The notes under the pieces: generated by a model | The model's input: the letters and a program-made list of their open reading frames with translations, nothing else | Told to the model about the DNA's origin: nothing | The model's database searches: none | Made by a program: the position numbers and the translations under genes | Origin: Aplidium turbinatum | Taxonomy: Eukaryota > Chordata > Ascidiacea > Aplousobranchia > Polyclinidae | DNA: 64,000 nucleotides | Reading direction: 5' to 3' | Assembly: GCA_918807975.1 (NCBI GenBank) | Contig: OU964935.1 | Coordinates: 12,487,823-12,551,822 of the forward strand | Shown here: positions 12,475-23,615 of the stretch, piece by piece | Position numbering within the stretch: the stretch's first letter is position 1 | Layout of the letters: every line of letters begins with the position of its first letter

Positions 12475-13337
12475 TGTTACGTCGTATTTGTCCGCCTCCT
12501 TTTCTATGTTTAAAAACTAAATTCGGATTCCCTAAGTAGCACCTGGCAACCCCTGCTGTCTCACCTCGAGGTGTGATCGTTACGTCATAATTACATTTGC
12601 GCCTTTGCGTTCGTTACTACGTTTCTTTGTGCTTTGAGTTTTGTTAAGTGGCAGTAGGCTACATGTAAAGATCAGCTTAACGTTTACAGCAACTATAGTT
12701 AGCGACTGGTAGTTAATTCTAGCTATTTAACGGTGCTGCTGTTTTTTAGTTGAATAAGAGTTAGCCTACTGCGTTAATGTACTGTGTGGTTGAAGCATAG
12801 TTGAACTCTGTGCAGCAATTTCATCTGTCGTTGCCGTTGGCCTATGTGGCCAAATCAGTGATTATCACAGTTCACGGTAAGCTTAACATCCTACTGCAAC
12901 CTTTGTGATAGGCTAGGCCAATGTGAATTTTAGTGTCAATGGTTAAGTGTAATAAGTACCTCGTCTCATTTCCCGATGTTTAAATCAAGTACGGGACTCA
13001 CCTATGATGTGAAATTTATAGCATAATATTTTACTGTTTACCGTTTATATGTTCAGTTTCGATCTACAACGGTAGAATTTTCAATTGTTGGGTTTCTCCC
13101 TGTGCTGTTCCGTGCGCCACAAAATAGTCGGTAAGAATTCATTAGGCCTATAATTCGTCATCTGTAATTCCGCATTAGGCCTAATTCGTAAGTTTTGTTT
13201 GCTAATCGTTGTTTTGCTGTGTTGTCACAGAAACCTTCTTCTTCGTTTGACCTTCTGCTTGTTCGTTGTCGTCGCTGTCGTTGTCGTCGACAGTTGAATA
13301 CATTACCGTCACTCTGTGTGCGTGTTCGTACGTTACA
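12475..13337 (+). repeat. 5' LTR of the BEL/Pao element
   Basis: 863 bp, starting TG and ending CA. It is almost identical to the 3' LTR. Confidence 0.95.
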
Positions 13338-13434
13338 TAGAAGCGTTTCGACTATTGTGGACAGTCCTCGGAGTTGCAGCACTCAAGTCCCGAAGGTTTG
13401 CCGTAGGCTTAATTGTTTCTACATTTGTTTATTT

Positions 13435-16400
13435 ATGATGAGCGTCCAAGGCAGTAGTCCACTCGAGGATGCTTCTGCAGCCAAGCAAGCTGAGTTCGAT
13501 GGGGCCGCAAAAAATTTGCAGCAGTCCTATCTGCATGGAGAGCGGCTAATGCTTCATCCTAGTACTAAGTTGGAGGCATTCCGTTCCTACTCCTCCGAAG
13601 TGGACCGAAAATATCAGGAAGTTGTTAATATGATTGGAGATGATAGGGAAACCGAACGCTCCCTAATAAAAGAAAATAAGGTCGAGTTTGACACTCGTTG
13701 CAAGGAGTGGCTGGAAAGAACAGCCAACTTGCCTGTGCCATCTACGTCTTACAAGAAGCCTAGTTCCTCACATCGTTCCGTGAGCCTACGCTCTGGAAGC
13801 ACCAGCTCGCGAGCAAGCTCAAAGCAACGTGAAGTACTGATCCAACTGAAACTGGCTCAGCGAGAAAAGCTTCATATTCAAGAAGAAGCTCGGATAGAAG
13901 CAGAGAGGAAGAAAGAAGAAGCTGAGAGGAAGAAAGAAGAAGCTCGGATAGAAGCAGAGAGGAAGAAAGAAGAAGCTGAGAGGAAGAGCAGGCAAGCTGA
14001 ACACAAAATTGAAATGTTACAATTGGAATTGCAATCTCGGGCAGAGGCGATGAGTGACGCTGATTCACCTTACGTTACTGTCGATGAAACTGGATTCACG
14101 TCACCTGGTCTGCCAAACAGCAAGGAGAATGTTTCCTCCCGTTTGACAAAGAGACCCTCTGTGCAATTTCAAGAAACATCTTCTCCTGTCCTTTCATCTC
14201 CTTATGCTACTCATGATACTAAAGCTAACACGCCTAATTCTACGTTCCCTGCAGCACGCTCGACTCCTCAAGTAAATATTAGTTCGCCAAGTTTGGCTTG
14301 GCAACCGAAAACAATTAAACGTGACTCGTATGGACCAGATTACCAACCTATGTCCCATGTCGGTGAACAACCAGGGTGCTCCTATCAGCAGCCCCAACAA
14401 CCAAGTAGACATTTCTCTTATAGTGACGAACGTTTCTTACCACGACCAGAAATACTTTCATTTAAGGGTGACCCCTTAACTTACCAAAATTTTGTGCGTA
14501 CGTTTGACGCACAGATCGTCCCGCTGGTACATAACGATCAAAGGAAGTTGGTCTATTTGTTACAACATTGTCATAGTGACGTAAAGCGTTCAATAGAACA
14601 TCTTGTGAAGAAACCCGATGGCTATGAGCTGGCAAGGAAGAAGTTGTACCTGGAGTATGGCCAGCCCCATATCATCGCAAATGCAGCAGAGCAAAAACTG
14701 AAGAGGATGCCAAAGGTTGGGCATAACGATCCTCAAGGCTTAAAGGATCTAGCCAATGCCATGGATGTGTGTCTCTCAACCCTGGATGACATTAATGAGT
14801 TTGCTGGACTGAATTCTCTGGACACAATGATGGTAATGATTGAGAAGTTGCCATTCCGTATGCAAGAGGCATGGGCAGAGAGATCGGTTATGGTTCTGCA
14901 CAACACAAGCCGTGAAGCAGGATTCAGAGATCTTGCAGAATTTGTTGGCATGCGAGCAGAGATCCAGAACTCCCTCTACGGAAGTAGGATTCATAAGGCG
15001 AAGGAAACTCACCAGACCCTGGCAAAGAAACCCAGTCGGAAGGATCGAGTCTCAGCATTTAACACGGACGTTCCTCCGCTCAAGGGTGTATCAAAACCAT
15101 CTTTCAGTAATGCTTGTCTATGTTGTAAACGCAAGTCGCACAAGCTTGTTGATTGTGACGAGTTTAAAAACATGATGTACAAACAGCGTAGACAACTGGT
15201 TTACGATGCACACTTATGTTATAAGTGCCTGATTAGCACAAAGCATCAAACTCGCGACTGTAAAGTTGACAGCACATGTACCATTGAAGGGTGCAAGGGA
15301 CGTTTCCATCATACCTTGCTCCACAACCCTAATCCGCCTAATTCATCTCAGCCACGCAGTGATGAAGAACAAAGGGGAGTTCTTTCTTGTTCAGTGACGG
15401 AACCGCGGCCGCCAGATAAAGACGCGAGTGTCTGCAAGGCCTACCTGTGCATTGTGCCAGTAAAGGTTAGATACAATGGAAATGAAGTTTTGACTTACGC
15501 TTTCCTCGATCAAGGTTCTACAGCAACCTTTTGCGCTAACAGATTGATAGACGTTTTGAATATCACTGGGGATAAAAGAGAGATCTCACTACAGACTCTT
15601 TCTAACACGTCTAAAATATATGATGGAATATCTGTAAGCTTGTCTGTGTCCTCCCTAGATGACAGACGAAAGTTTGAGCTGTCTGGAGTCCTGTCAATTG
15701 ATGAAATTCCGACTACTCCAAATGCCATTCCGAGTCAAGAGGAACTGTCTGGACTACCCCACCTAGATGATCTGGAATTTCCCTGTGTGAAGGGTGGAAG
15801 TGTGACACTGTTGATCGGTGTCGACAACCCAGAAGTGTTTTGCATTCAACGTTCACGGAAGGGATCACGTGATCAGCCGATCGCTATAAAAACCCCGTTG
15901 GGTTGGTCCTTGTTGGGCCCATCTCTGTCACCAACTTCCTCTTCTTCTTATCAAGTTAACTTTGCTCAATCAAGAGACATTGCCATCGAGCAACAAATCG
16001 AGTGTTTATGGAAAACGGATTTTGGCGATGAAAAATCAGTACTTGACATGCCCAACTCACGTGAAGATAGAATGGCATATGACATGATGACAAAATCAGT
16101 CAGGCAGATTGATGGAAAGTATCAACTCCCATTACCTGAGAGACCCCTGACCCGCAGAGGTATTTTGTCTGCGACGAGCTCGCTATATGACCCCCTGGGG
16201 TTTGTTGCTCCAGTAACCTTGAAACCAAAGTTGTTGTTGCAAGATTTGTGCAAGCATGGTCTCGGTTGGGATGACCCAATTTCGGCATCTGAAGTGGACA
16301 CTTGGAATGAATGGATAAATCAGCTACACCAGCTTCACGATGTACGTTTGCCTCGCTGTTTCAAACCTCCCCACTTTGGCGTGGTAACGGAACATGAACT

Positions 16401-18465
16401 TCACTATTTTGCCGACGCTTCGTCTGTGGCATATGGAGCTGTGTCCTACCTCCGTCTTGTTGATGATGAAGGAAGGATTCACTGTGCATTTCTGATGGGA
16501 AAGTCCCGTTTATCCCCACTTAAAACAGTTTCCATTCCGAGGCTGGAACTCACTGCTGCTGTTATGGCCGTGAGGTTAGATAAAATAGTGAGAAAGGAAT
16601 TGAACCTACCCAATTGCACATCAAGATTTTGGACAGACTCGAGCGCTGTCTTACAAGGTATTTGTAATGCAAGGAAAAGATTCCCTACATTTGTTGCCAA
16701 TCGATTGTCCACGATTGAACAAAATACAGACCTTTCGAAATGGAGACATGTGCCTTCAAAGTTAAACCCTGCCGATTGTGCGTCCCGTGGGATGAATGCG
16801 AGTACGCTGATTAGCTCCAGTTTCTGGTTGTCTGGCCCAACGTTTTTGTGGGAAGCCGAAGAAAGATGGCCAGAGTCTCCAATAAAACTACCTGATCTTC
16901 CAGCAGAGTTTGCGCCCGTCAAGAAACAACAAGTTTACGTGAGTGCCGCTTCAGAAGCTTCTTGTTCTACTGACCGATTGATTCATCGATATTCCAAGCT
17001 GATACGCTTGAAGAAAGCAACAGCGTGGTTGATGCGCTACAAAGAGTTCCTCATGATGAAGACTCGACCCTCGGTTTGCCAAGCTCCACTTAATCGATCT
17101 CCCATCACAGTCCGCGAATTGAAGCTTGCTGAAGTGGAACTGATTAAATATGTGCAAAGAAGTCGCTTTGGACAGGTGCTAAACGTATTATCTGGAGGTG
17201 CCATGCTAACTAAAAGGACATTCTCACGATCCATGGTTAAATTGAACCCTATATTGGTTGATGGGGTCATTCGGGTTGGCGGCCGTTTGGAGCGAGCACC
17301 AATCGAAGAAGACGCCAAGCACCCGATCGTGTTACCTTTTGACTCTCACCTTACAGATCTTGTGATTACAAGTCACCATGCTCAAGTGGGCCATTCTGGC
17401 ATGACCCATACATGGGCATCTCTTCGACAAACATACTGGATTCTGAAGGGAGGCGTCGCCGTTAGACGTGTCCTCGGGAAGTGCTTGCTCTGTAAAAAAA
17501 GGAATGCACAAGTTGGCAAACAATTTATGGCTGATTTGCCATCTGGAAGACTCCAACCCGATAAGCCTCCGTTTTCTCATGTCGGTGTCGACTATTTTGG
17601 ACCCTTTATGGTGAAGCAAGGCCGCAGTTCACTCAAACGTTATGGCTGCGTATTCACGTGCATGTCAATAAGAGCTATCCACATTGAAATTACCCACACC
17701 ATGTCTACCGACTCGTTTATTGATGCCCTTCGACGATTCATCGGTCGTCGAGGTCTCCCAACCGACATTTATAGCGACAACGGATCGAATTTTGTCGGTG
17801 CTGAAAGAATATTGCGTGAGTCCTTACAACTGTGGAACCAACAGAAGATTAATGAGTATCTGTGCCAACAAAATGTGACCTGGCATTGGAATCCGCCAAC
17901 CGGCTCTCACTTCGGTGGAGCATGGGAGCGCATGATCCGTTCCATTCGAAGGATCCTAACTGCTCTGATGAAGGAGCAAACCGTTTCAGATGAAGCTCTC
18001 GTTACTTTGATGGTCGAAGTGGAGTCAATCATAAATTCGCGACCCATCGTTCCTATCACCTTTGACCCACAAGATGATGTGCCGTTGTCTCCCAATCACC
18101 TATTGCTGTTGAGAGAAGCACCAAACCTGCCCCCTGGACTGTTTGATAGAAAAGACTGTTATGTTCGACGCCGCTGGGCCCAGGTGCAATACCTAGCCAA
18201 TCAATTTTGGTTGCGCTGGACCCGTGAGTTCCTCCCATTCATCATTCAGAGACAGAAGTGGTTTCAAAGAGAGAAGAACTTTGAAAAAGATGATGTTGTC
18301 CTCCTCGTCGACGATTCCCAACCTCGTTCGAAGTGGCTGTTGGGGCGAGTGGTTGACACATACCCAGACAATAAAGGGACTGTACGCACAGTTTCGGTGA
18401 AAACTCGATACAATGTGGTCAAGAGACCAATTTCGAAACTGTGCTTGATTTTGGAAACTGCTTAA
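13435..18465 (+). CDS. BEL/Pao gag-pol-type polyprotein (fossil)
   Basis: The open frame extends upstream into the LTR, but the likely start is the ATG at 13435 or 13438, just downstream of the LTR. Parts in order: an N-terminal gag-like region with a Glu/Lys/Arg-rich coiled coil containing a short tandem duplication (near 13880-13990); a DUF1759-type gag domain (about 14455-14980); Cys/His zinc knuckles (about 15110-15320); an A17-family aspartic protease (about 15430-15900); an RNase H-like domain (about 16390-16800); and an integrase with an N-terminal zinc-binding region and a core domain (about 17360-18100). This order is diagnostic of BEL/Pao. The element is judged broken despite the long frame. 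Confidence 0.88.
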   Translation: MMSVQGSSPLEDASAAKQAEFDGAAKNLQQSYLHGERLMLHPSTKLEAFRSYSSEVDRKYQEVVNMIGDDRETERSLIKENKVEFDTRCKEWLERTANLPVPSTSYKKPSSSHRSVSLRSGSTSSRASSKQREVLIQLKLAQREKLHIQEEARIEAERKKEEAERKKEEARIEAERKKEEAERKSRQAEHKIEMLQLELQSRAEAMSDADSPYVTVDETGFTSPGLPNSKENVSSRLTKRPSVQFQETSSPVLSSPYATHDTKANTPNSTFPAARSTPQVNISSPSLAWQPKTIKRDSYGPDYQPMSHVGEQPGCSYQQPQQPSRHFSYSDERFLPRPEILSFKGDPLTYQNFVRTFDAQIVPLVHNDQRKLVYLLQHCHSDVKRSIEHLVKKPDGYELARKKLYLEYGQPHIIANAAEQKLKRMPKVGHNDPQGLKDLANAMDVCLSTLDDINEFAGLNSLDTMMVMIEKLPFRMQEAWAERSVMVLHNTSREAGFRDLAEFVGMRAEIQNSLYGSRIHKAKETHQTLAKKPSRKDRVSAFNTDVPPLKGVSKPSFSNACLCCKRKSHKLVDCDEFKNMMYKQRRQLVYDAHLCYKCLISTKHQTRDCKVDSTCTIEGCKGRFHHTLLHNPNPPNSSQPRSDEEQRGVLSCSVTEPRPPDKDASVCKAYLCIVPVKVRYNGNEVLTYAFLDQGSTATFCANRLIDVLNITGDKREISLQTLSNTSKIYDGISVSLSVSSLDDRRKFELSGVLSIDEIPTTPNAIPSQEELSGLPHLDDLEFPCVKGGSVTLLIGVDNPEVFCIQRSRKGSRDQPIAIKTPLGWSLLGPSLSPTSSSSYQVNFAQSRDIAIEQQIECLWKTDFGDEKSVLDMPNSREDRMAYDMMTKSVRQIDGKYQLPLPERPLTRRGILSATSSLYDPLGFVAPVTLKPKLLLQDLCKHGLGWDDPISASEVDTWNEWINQLHQLHDVRLPRCFKPPHFGVVTEHELHYFADASSVAYGAVSYLRLVDDEGRIHCAFLMGKSRLSPLKTVSIPRLELTAAVMAVRLDKIVRKELNLPNCTSRFWTDSSAVLQGICNARKRFPTFVANRLSTIEQNTDLSKWRHVPSKLNPADCASRGMNASTLISSSFWLSGPTFLWEAEERWPESPIKLPDLPAEFAPVKKQQVYVSAASEASCSTDRLIHRYSKLIRLKKATAWLMRYKEFLMMKTRPSVCQAPLNRSPITVRELKLAEVELIKYVQRSRFGQVLNVLSGGAMLTKRTFSRSMVKLNPILVDGVIRVGGRLERAPIEEDAKHPIVLPFDSHLTDLVITSHHAQVGHSGMTHTWASLRQTYWILKGGVAVRRVLGKCLLCKKRNAQVGKQFMADLPSGRLQPDKPPFSHVGVDYFGPFMVKQGRSSLKRYGCVFTCMSIRAIHIEITHTMSTDSFIDALRRFIGRRGLPTDIYSDNGSNFVGAERILRESLQLWNQQKINEYLCQQNVTWHWNPPTGSHFGGAWERMIRSIRRILTALMKEQTVSDEALVTLMVEVESIINSRPIVPITFDPQDDVPLSPNHLLLLREAPNLPPGLFDRKDCYVRRRWAQVQYLANQFWLRWTREFLPFIIQRQKWFQREKNFEKDDVVLLVDDSQPRSKWLLGRVVDTYPDNKGTVRTVSVKTRYNVVKRPISKLCLILETA

Positions 18466-18770
18466 TGCAGAACAAAATGGACTGTTTACCTGTCGCCGGG
18501 TTAAAGGCATTGATCAATGTGTATTATGAACTATTGAACGAATTTCTGTTGGCTAATAAAGCCAAAAACAAACATTTCTTGTTGAGAATAGTGAAAAACA
18601 CACTACCTGCTTCGAAATTTGCCTTTAATTGTGATAAGTGACTGCATTTTGCAACCCTTTGTTCATGAGGGTCCTCTTGAAGGCTGATTGGATTGTGAAA
18701 CATATCGTTCCAAACACGACTTAGTTTGATCGTAAAAAATGTTCACTCAGTTCCTATTTTTGTGTGGGGG

Positions 18771-19633
18771 TGTTACGTCGTATTTGTCCGCCTCCTTTTC
18801 TATGTTTAAAAACTAAATTCGGATTCCCTAAGTAGCACCTGGCAACCCCTGCTGTCTCACCTCGAGGTGTGATCGTTACGTCATAATTACATTTGCGCCT
18901 TTGCGTTCGTTACTACGTTTCTTTGTGCTTTGAGTTTTGTTAAGTGGCAGTAGGCTACATGTAAAGATCAGCTTAACGTTTACAGCAACTATAGTTAGCG
19001 ACTGGTAGTTAATTCTAGCTATTTAACGGTGCTGCTGTTTTTTAGTTGAATAAGAGTTAGCCTACTGCGTTAATGTACTGTGTGGTTGAAGCATAGTTGA
19101 ACTCTGTGCAGCAATTTCATCTGTCGTTGCCGTTGGCCTATGTGGCCAAATCAGTGATTATCACAGTTCACGGTAAGCTTAACATCCTACTGCAACCTTT
19201 GTGATAGGCTAGGCCAATGTGAATTTTAGTGTCAATGGTTAAGTGTAATAAGTACCTCGTCTCATTTCCCGATGTTTAAATCAAGTACGGGACTCACCTA
19301 TGATGTGAAATTTATAGCATAATATTTTACTGTTTACCGTTTATATGTTCAGTTTCGATCTACAACGGTAGAATTTTCAATTGTTGGGTTTCTCCCTGTG
19401 CTGTTCCGTGCGCCACAAAATAGTCGGTAAGAAGTCATTAGGCCTATAATTCGTCATCTGTAATTCCGCATTAGGCCTAATTCGTAAGTTTTGTTTGCTA
19501 ATCGTTGTTTTGCTGTGTTGTCACAGAAACCTTCTTCTTCGTTTGACCTTCTGCTTGTTCGTTGTCGTCGCTGTCGTTGTCGTCGACAGTTGAATACATT
19601 ACCGTCACTCTGTGTGCGTGTTCGTACGTTACA
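18771..19633 (+). repeat. 3' LTR of the BEL/Pao element
   Basis: 863 bp, preceded by the G-rich tract TGTGTGGGGG, and followed directly by the second copy of the CTTTC target duplication and MULE sequence. Confidence 0.95.
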
Positions 19634-19638
19634 CTTTC

Positions 19639-20578
19639 CATTATCTTCTTTATAAGCTGCTACCAATCCAAATTGCTGCATTTTACGCCAAACACATTGC
19701 TGTAAATGGAAAAAGCAGCCCGTCAGTGAAGTTGCGGGAAAATTGTCTTGAATGGCATTGATTGCAGCCTTCTCAAAGTCTGTCATCCAGGACATTGGAT
19801 TTATTTGAGGTCGAAGGTTTTTTATAGCCTGCAAAAGTCGACAATAGGTTTGAGCAGCTTTGTTCGGAAGAAGAGCATAGACAAGAGGTACAATTGTGCC
19901 TAATTCAATAGCATGGATGGTATATAGCTGTTGAAAGAGATGGCTTGGAGCTGTGCTAAACGTTCCATCAGAGAAATAGCTTTGACTCTGAGAGAGAAGT
20001 TCAAGGTTACGCTGGGTACTGAAGATGCATATGCGATCATTTCCAGGCCCAGAATCATAAAGCAGAAACACAGTACCATCATTCAATTTCTTGAATTCTA
20101 ATGTAATTACCAGTTCTTCAGCATTTGACGGCTCCACAGGAATATTTCGTACTTGCCTTCTGGCTCGCTGAATGCTGCGTTTCAAAACACGTTCCACAGG
20201 AATTTGAGGTGCTGCATTTGGATGCAAATCTGCTGTTGCAGCCGTAATGATTTGCTGAGTTGTAGCGTAAGACGTTGCTGCTTGCAACTTAACCTGGGCA
20301 CAAACGTCCAAAACCTGCTTACGCTGACCATTTGGAGCGTGGTTATGTTCTCCAACAAATTTCACTGCCTTTTTATTGCAGACATGCATTCTTGCTTTGC
20401 ACTTATTTTCCTTCCAATACTCTTCACACAACCAGAAGCTTAACCCCTCACCAAGCTTACTATCCCTGTCGTAATTATAGCAGTCGCCGCTATGGCATGC
20501 TTTATTCCTTCCTCTTTCCATTTTCGTGAAAGAAACATCCATACTACTCCTTGTTCGACTTCTGACTAACTTCAGCAT
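19639..20578 (-). CDS. MULE transposase, N-terminal part
   Basis: From the ATG at 20578 about 313 residues run up to the retrotransposon junction. The first about 100 residues hold a FLYWCH-type zinc finger, with Cys at ENKCKARMHV and the closing HNH in VGEHNHAP, a DNA-binding module typical of MULE transposases. The catalytic region follows: YFSDGTFSTAP with the first Asp, WMTDFEKAAINAI with the second Asp, and GCFFHLQQCVWRK, the CxxH motif of MULEs. The frame is open throughout. Beyond 19634 it continues into LTR sequence, which is not part of the transposase. The remaining C-terminal part lies at 12469-11963. Confidence 0.85.
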
Positions 20579-20690
20579 TGCAAAACGATGGACTTTTGAG
20601 TACAGTACGAGCTCGCACTCTTATCACATCACAACAAGATTAATTAATTTCAATTATTGACTTTTCCAAGCAAGCGGATTAATTATCGTC

Positions 20691-20880
20691 AACTTTGAAC
20701 TGCCGGCTTTCAATTGTCGGCTTTCAATTGACCGCTTGGAATTGTCGTCTTTGAATTATCGGCTTTCAATCGACCGCTTTGAATTGTTATCTTTGAATTA
20801 TCGGCTTTGAATTTACCACTTTGAATTATCGGCTTTGAATTTACCACTTTGAATTATCGGCTTTGAATAGACGCATAACC
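20691..20880. repeat. Right foldback array of the MULE
   Basis: Inverted counterpart of the left array: units around CGGCTTTGAATT, including a GGCTTTGAATTTACCACTTT block repeated, ending ...CATAACC next to the 9-bp TSD. Confidence 0.8.
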
Positions 20881-20889
20881 GTCTGTGGT

Positions 20890-21441
20890 CTATCTATAAC
20901 TACTGTATATCAGCAACCATCAGGCCTGGATTAACCATTGTGCTAAAGAACAGGGGCCCCGCAGACAGAGGGCCCCACTTTTCCTAAAAATGAAATAAAT
21001 AAAATAAAATAACAAATAAGAAAAGTGGGGCTTCTCTGTCTAAAAAAAATAACACATTTATCAATAGCCAGAAAAAAGTCGTTCGACTGAATTTCATGTT
21101 AGTTTTCTAAATCCTATTGGTAGTTAGTAGTGAATGAAAGAGCAGTTTAGATTAGAAATTCAGAATAACCTTTCATTGCAATTTGCAGTGCAGTGTGCTA
21201 TGTAATACTGAAATAGCACTAAAATGTGGCATTGTTGATATTCCTGAAAGAAGGCTGACGATTTTTGCAAACTAAAATTTAGCTCAGGTTTGAACGTGTA
21301 TTTTTATCCGTTTTCAACGCATGTGCAACGAATAGTGATGCTAAAATACAGTAAATATACATGTGACAGTTTACACAAAAAACGACGACCGACATGTGGC
21401 AGGGTATTTATTCTCGCAGACAAGGTACTTCATACTTTAGT
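20890..21441. other. Intergenic with decayed element end
   Basis: Near 20930-20985 a CAGGCCTGGATTAACC...GGGGCCCC block resembles the end of the hAT MITE family at 23616 and 29517, but no partner end was found. The rest is AT-rich and non-coding. Confidence 0.4.
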
Positions 21442-21449
21442 GTATGTAC

Positions 21450-22339
21450 TAGAGATGCAGCGAACCCAAAATTTTTATCCGCACACCGCACCGCAACTGA
21501 CTCATCTATCCGCGCACCGCACCGCACACCGCAATTTATCTGGAACTTTGACACTGCACCGCACCGCACACCGCAAATTACAAAATTAAAAAAAAATATT
21601 TTAACGAGTTATTGTTTAGAAAGTCAATTGTAGGAAAAAGCATCCATGGCATATAACTGGTAACCTAGTACCAATACAGTTGTGCACTAATTGGCCAGGC
21701 TAACCAGATCATATTCTCTTATCAGCAATGCATCTAAGTTCTAAGACATAATACAAACTAAGACAAATAGAATGTTCCTGGATCCAGTATCAGGACTTTT
21801 GAACACTTTTTGTAAGCAATAATGCAATTATAATGCCAGTGGCTATATGAACTACACACACAAGAGTAAAACTTATAGCCTGAACTCACTGGGCTAACTG
21901 ATATAGTAAATAATGCGGTAGTTGCGCTAGGCCTATAGCCTGGTAACTGAGCTTATCAGCTAGGCTACTAACCAAAAACATTCGTACAACTTCCCTGACA
22001 AGCAAGCCCTAAAACCCTGTCAACTGCAAGCCATTTGCAATTTGCATTTGCATAGCTTTCCATCTTAGGGTTTCCGAAGGGAAAAATAACTGATCCGTGT
22101 TTCCAATTTAAATTTGAAGTTTCATAGCTGATTCTTGAAAAGTTGAAAGTTTACGTTTACGAAAGTTTAATTTCTTGAAAGTTTACGTTTACGAAAAATT
22201 AATTTCTTGAAAGTTTACGCGGCAAGCGGCGCGGCGCGGCTTTGTCATTTCAACCTTCCACGCGGCGCGGCGCGGCACGCGGCGAAAAAGTCAAAAGCGG
22301 CCGCGTACGCGGCGCGGCGCGGCGCGGCTTGCATCACTA
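21450..22339. mobile_element. Non-autonomous hAT element with GC-rich ends
   Basis: The ends are TAGAGATGCA at 21450 and TGCATCACTA ending at 22339, flanked by a perfect 8-bp TSD GTATGTAC (21442-21449 and 22340-22347). The left subterminal region is made of CCGCACCGCA-type repeats (about 21480-21580) and the right of GCGGCGCGGC-type repeats (about 22218-22329). Both contrast sharply with the AT-rich interior. No transposase is visible. Confidence 0.85.
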
Positions 22340-22821
22340 GTATGTACTACGTATCTACTCATAGAAGCATTTCACAACCACTTTCCTTTTTTCATGTATC
22401 TGCTGTTAACGAAGCAACGATACATTTCATGATGTAACGGATCATTGAACAAAAATAGCACATGTCCATTCTGTCTACTTCTCTCTGTCTCTGCTTCAAC
22501 CAATAATTGCGACATAAACATACAGTAGCATATAATAAACGGTTTAAAAGAAAACAGATAACTTCAACAACCTTTGTTTTTGTGTGACATAAGCAAAGTT
22601 GTTGGATCACAATTAGATAAAGGAAAATTTCTACCTTTGTATGGTATGCTGTAAATGCATAATGCCCCATTGTTCCATATTTGTCAAAAGAAATATTTTT
22701 TTATAAACAAAAACATTTCTGAACTGTGCAATTATTTTGTTGGCAAAAATAAAAATCACATCAGTTAACGCAAAATGAAAAATTCCTGAGAGACAAAATC
22801 ATGCAAAGATGTTTGGTGGTT

Positions 22822-23082
22822 TTATTCTGCTATTCTCGATTCTTTATACATGATATCCGCAATTTTTGAAGATACTATACTTCCTGTGGATTTCTTTAAA
22901 AGTTCTTCCATTGTCTCTGGAAGAAAAATGTATTGAAGCTTCTTTTTTATCTTTTTCAAAACAATTTTCTTCTTCATGTAGATTCTTAAGGTTCGGGACA
23001 TCTTTTGGTAAGTCATCAGGCATCGTCTGCTCTTAACTTTGCCCCAAGCTCGGGCAAAATTGTCCTTATTTTCAGAAGAAAA
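22822..23082 (-). CDS. Last exon of an ETS-domain transcription factor
   Basis: Read from an acceptor-like TTTTTTTCAG (exon start 23082) to TAA at 22822, the exon encodes about 86 residues. ARAWGKVKSR, MTYQKMSRTLRIYMKK and LQYIFL match the second half of the ETS DNA-binding domain: the end of helix 2, recognition helix 3 with both Arg residues that contact GGA, and the last strand. The usual RYYY is RIYM, and the segment after it is unusually Lys-rich, so this is a divergent member; I cannot name a subfamily. The preceding exon with the Trp-rich first half should lie upstream on the minus strand but was not found. ETS proteins act in the nucleus at GGAA/T sites. Confidence 0.75.
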   Translation of the reverse strand, partial: FSSENKDNFARAWGKVKSRRCLMTYQKMSRTLRIYMKKKIVLKKIKKKLQYIFLPETMEELLKKSTGSIVSSKIADIMYKESRIAE

Positions 23083-23615
23083 CTGAAAAAAATACACAAA
23101 TGCCAATAAAAATTACGATACATAATTATGCAGGAGACAAAAATATTTTTTTACGAATAGAGTACAAAAAACATTTCAAATGCGTTTCGTTGGACTGCAA
23201 TGTTTAAGGGTTACTATTGTTAAAAATAAAGAGATAATCTAAAACTCTAAACAATACAGTATATTACATTTTATATTAATTAAAACGTTTGCAGCAATCA
23301 GATAATAGGCTTAATTTATTTTTTATTTTTATTAAAATTGCCAAATGCGAAATTTCAGCCAATACATGTCTCTTTTTTTTATCAAAATAGATCTCAGCCA
23401 AACTGCAGCAGTTGTTTCAGAAAACATAGCTTCTAGGAAGAGAAGATGTGCAATTGTGCACTCGGTTTGATCAAGCCAAGATGAGCGTTTGGATTCTTTC
23501 AGTCCGGTTCACAATTTCGTTGCTATTCGAAACAGCACTATGTGTTGAAGTGTTTCTGTTTCAGGTTCTCCGAATCTAAGATAAAATCTGTTTTTTATTC
23601 TTTAATGGTCATATC

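Larger units (their letters stand above)
12475..19633 (+). mobile_element. BEL/Pao LTR retrotransposon, very young, broken
   Basis: Two 863-bp LTRs (12475-13337 and 18771-19633) begin TGTTAC and end GTTACA. I found one difference between them, which implies a very recent insertion. The 5-bp TSD is CTTTC (12470-12474 and 19634-19638). A G-rich tract directly precedes the 3' LTR, as expected for a polypurine tract. Inside is a single long reading frame with BEL/Pao-type gag, protease, RNase H-like and integrase parts. As a fossil it looks nearly whole in outline but broken, with about one break, so it is probably not autonomous. It sits inside the MULE transposase gene. Confidence 0.92.
11684..20880 (-). 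mobile_element. MULE DNA transposon with foldback tandem-repeat ends
   Basis: A perfect 9-bp TSD, GTCTGTGGT, flanks the element at 11675-11683 and 20881-20889. Both ends start GGT inward and then become arrays of short tandem repeats around ATTCAAAGCC (about 11700-11945; inverted at about 20691-20870), so the ends fold back on each other. Between the arrays lies one transposase gene on the minus strand, split by the BEL/Pao insertion at 12475-19633. Without that insertion the element is about 2.0 kb. A 9-bp TSD and a transposase with an N-terminal FLYWCH-like finger fit the Mutator-like superfamily. Confidence 0.9.
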
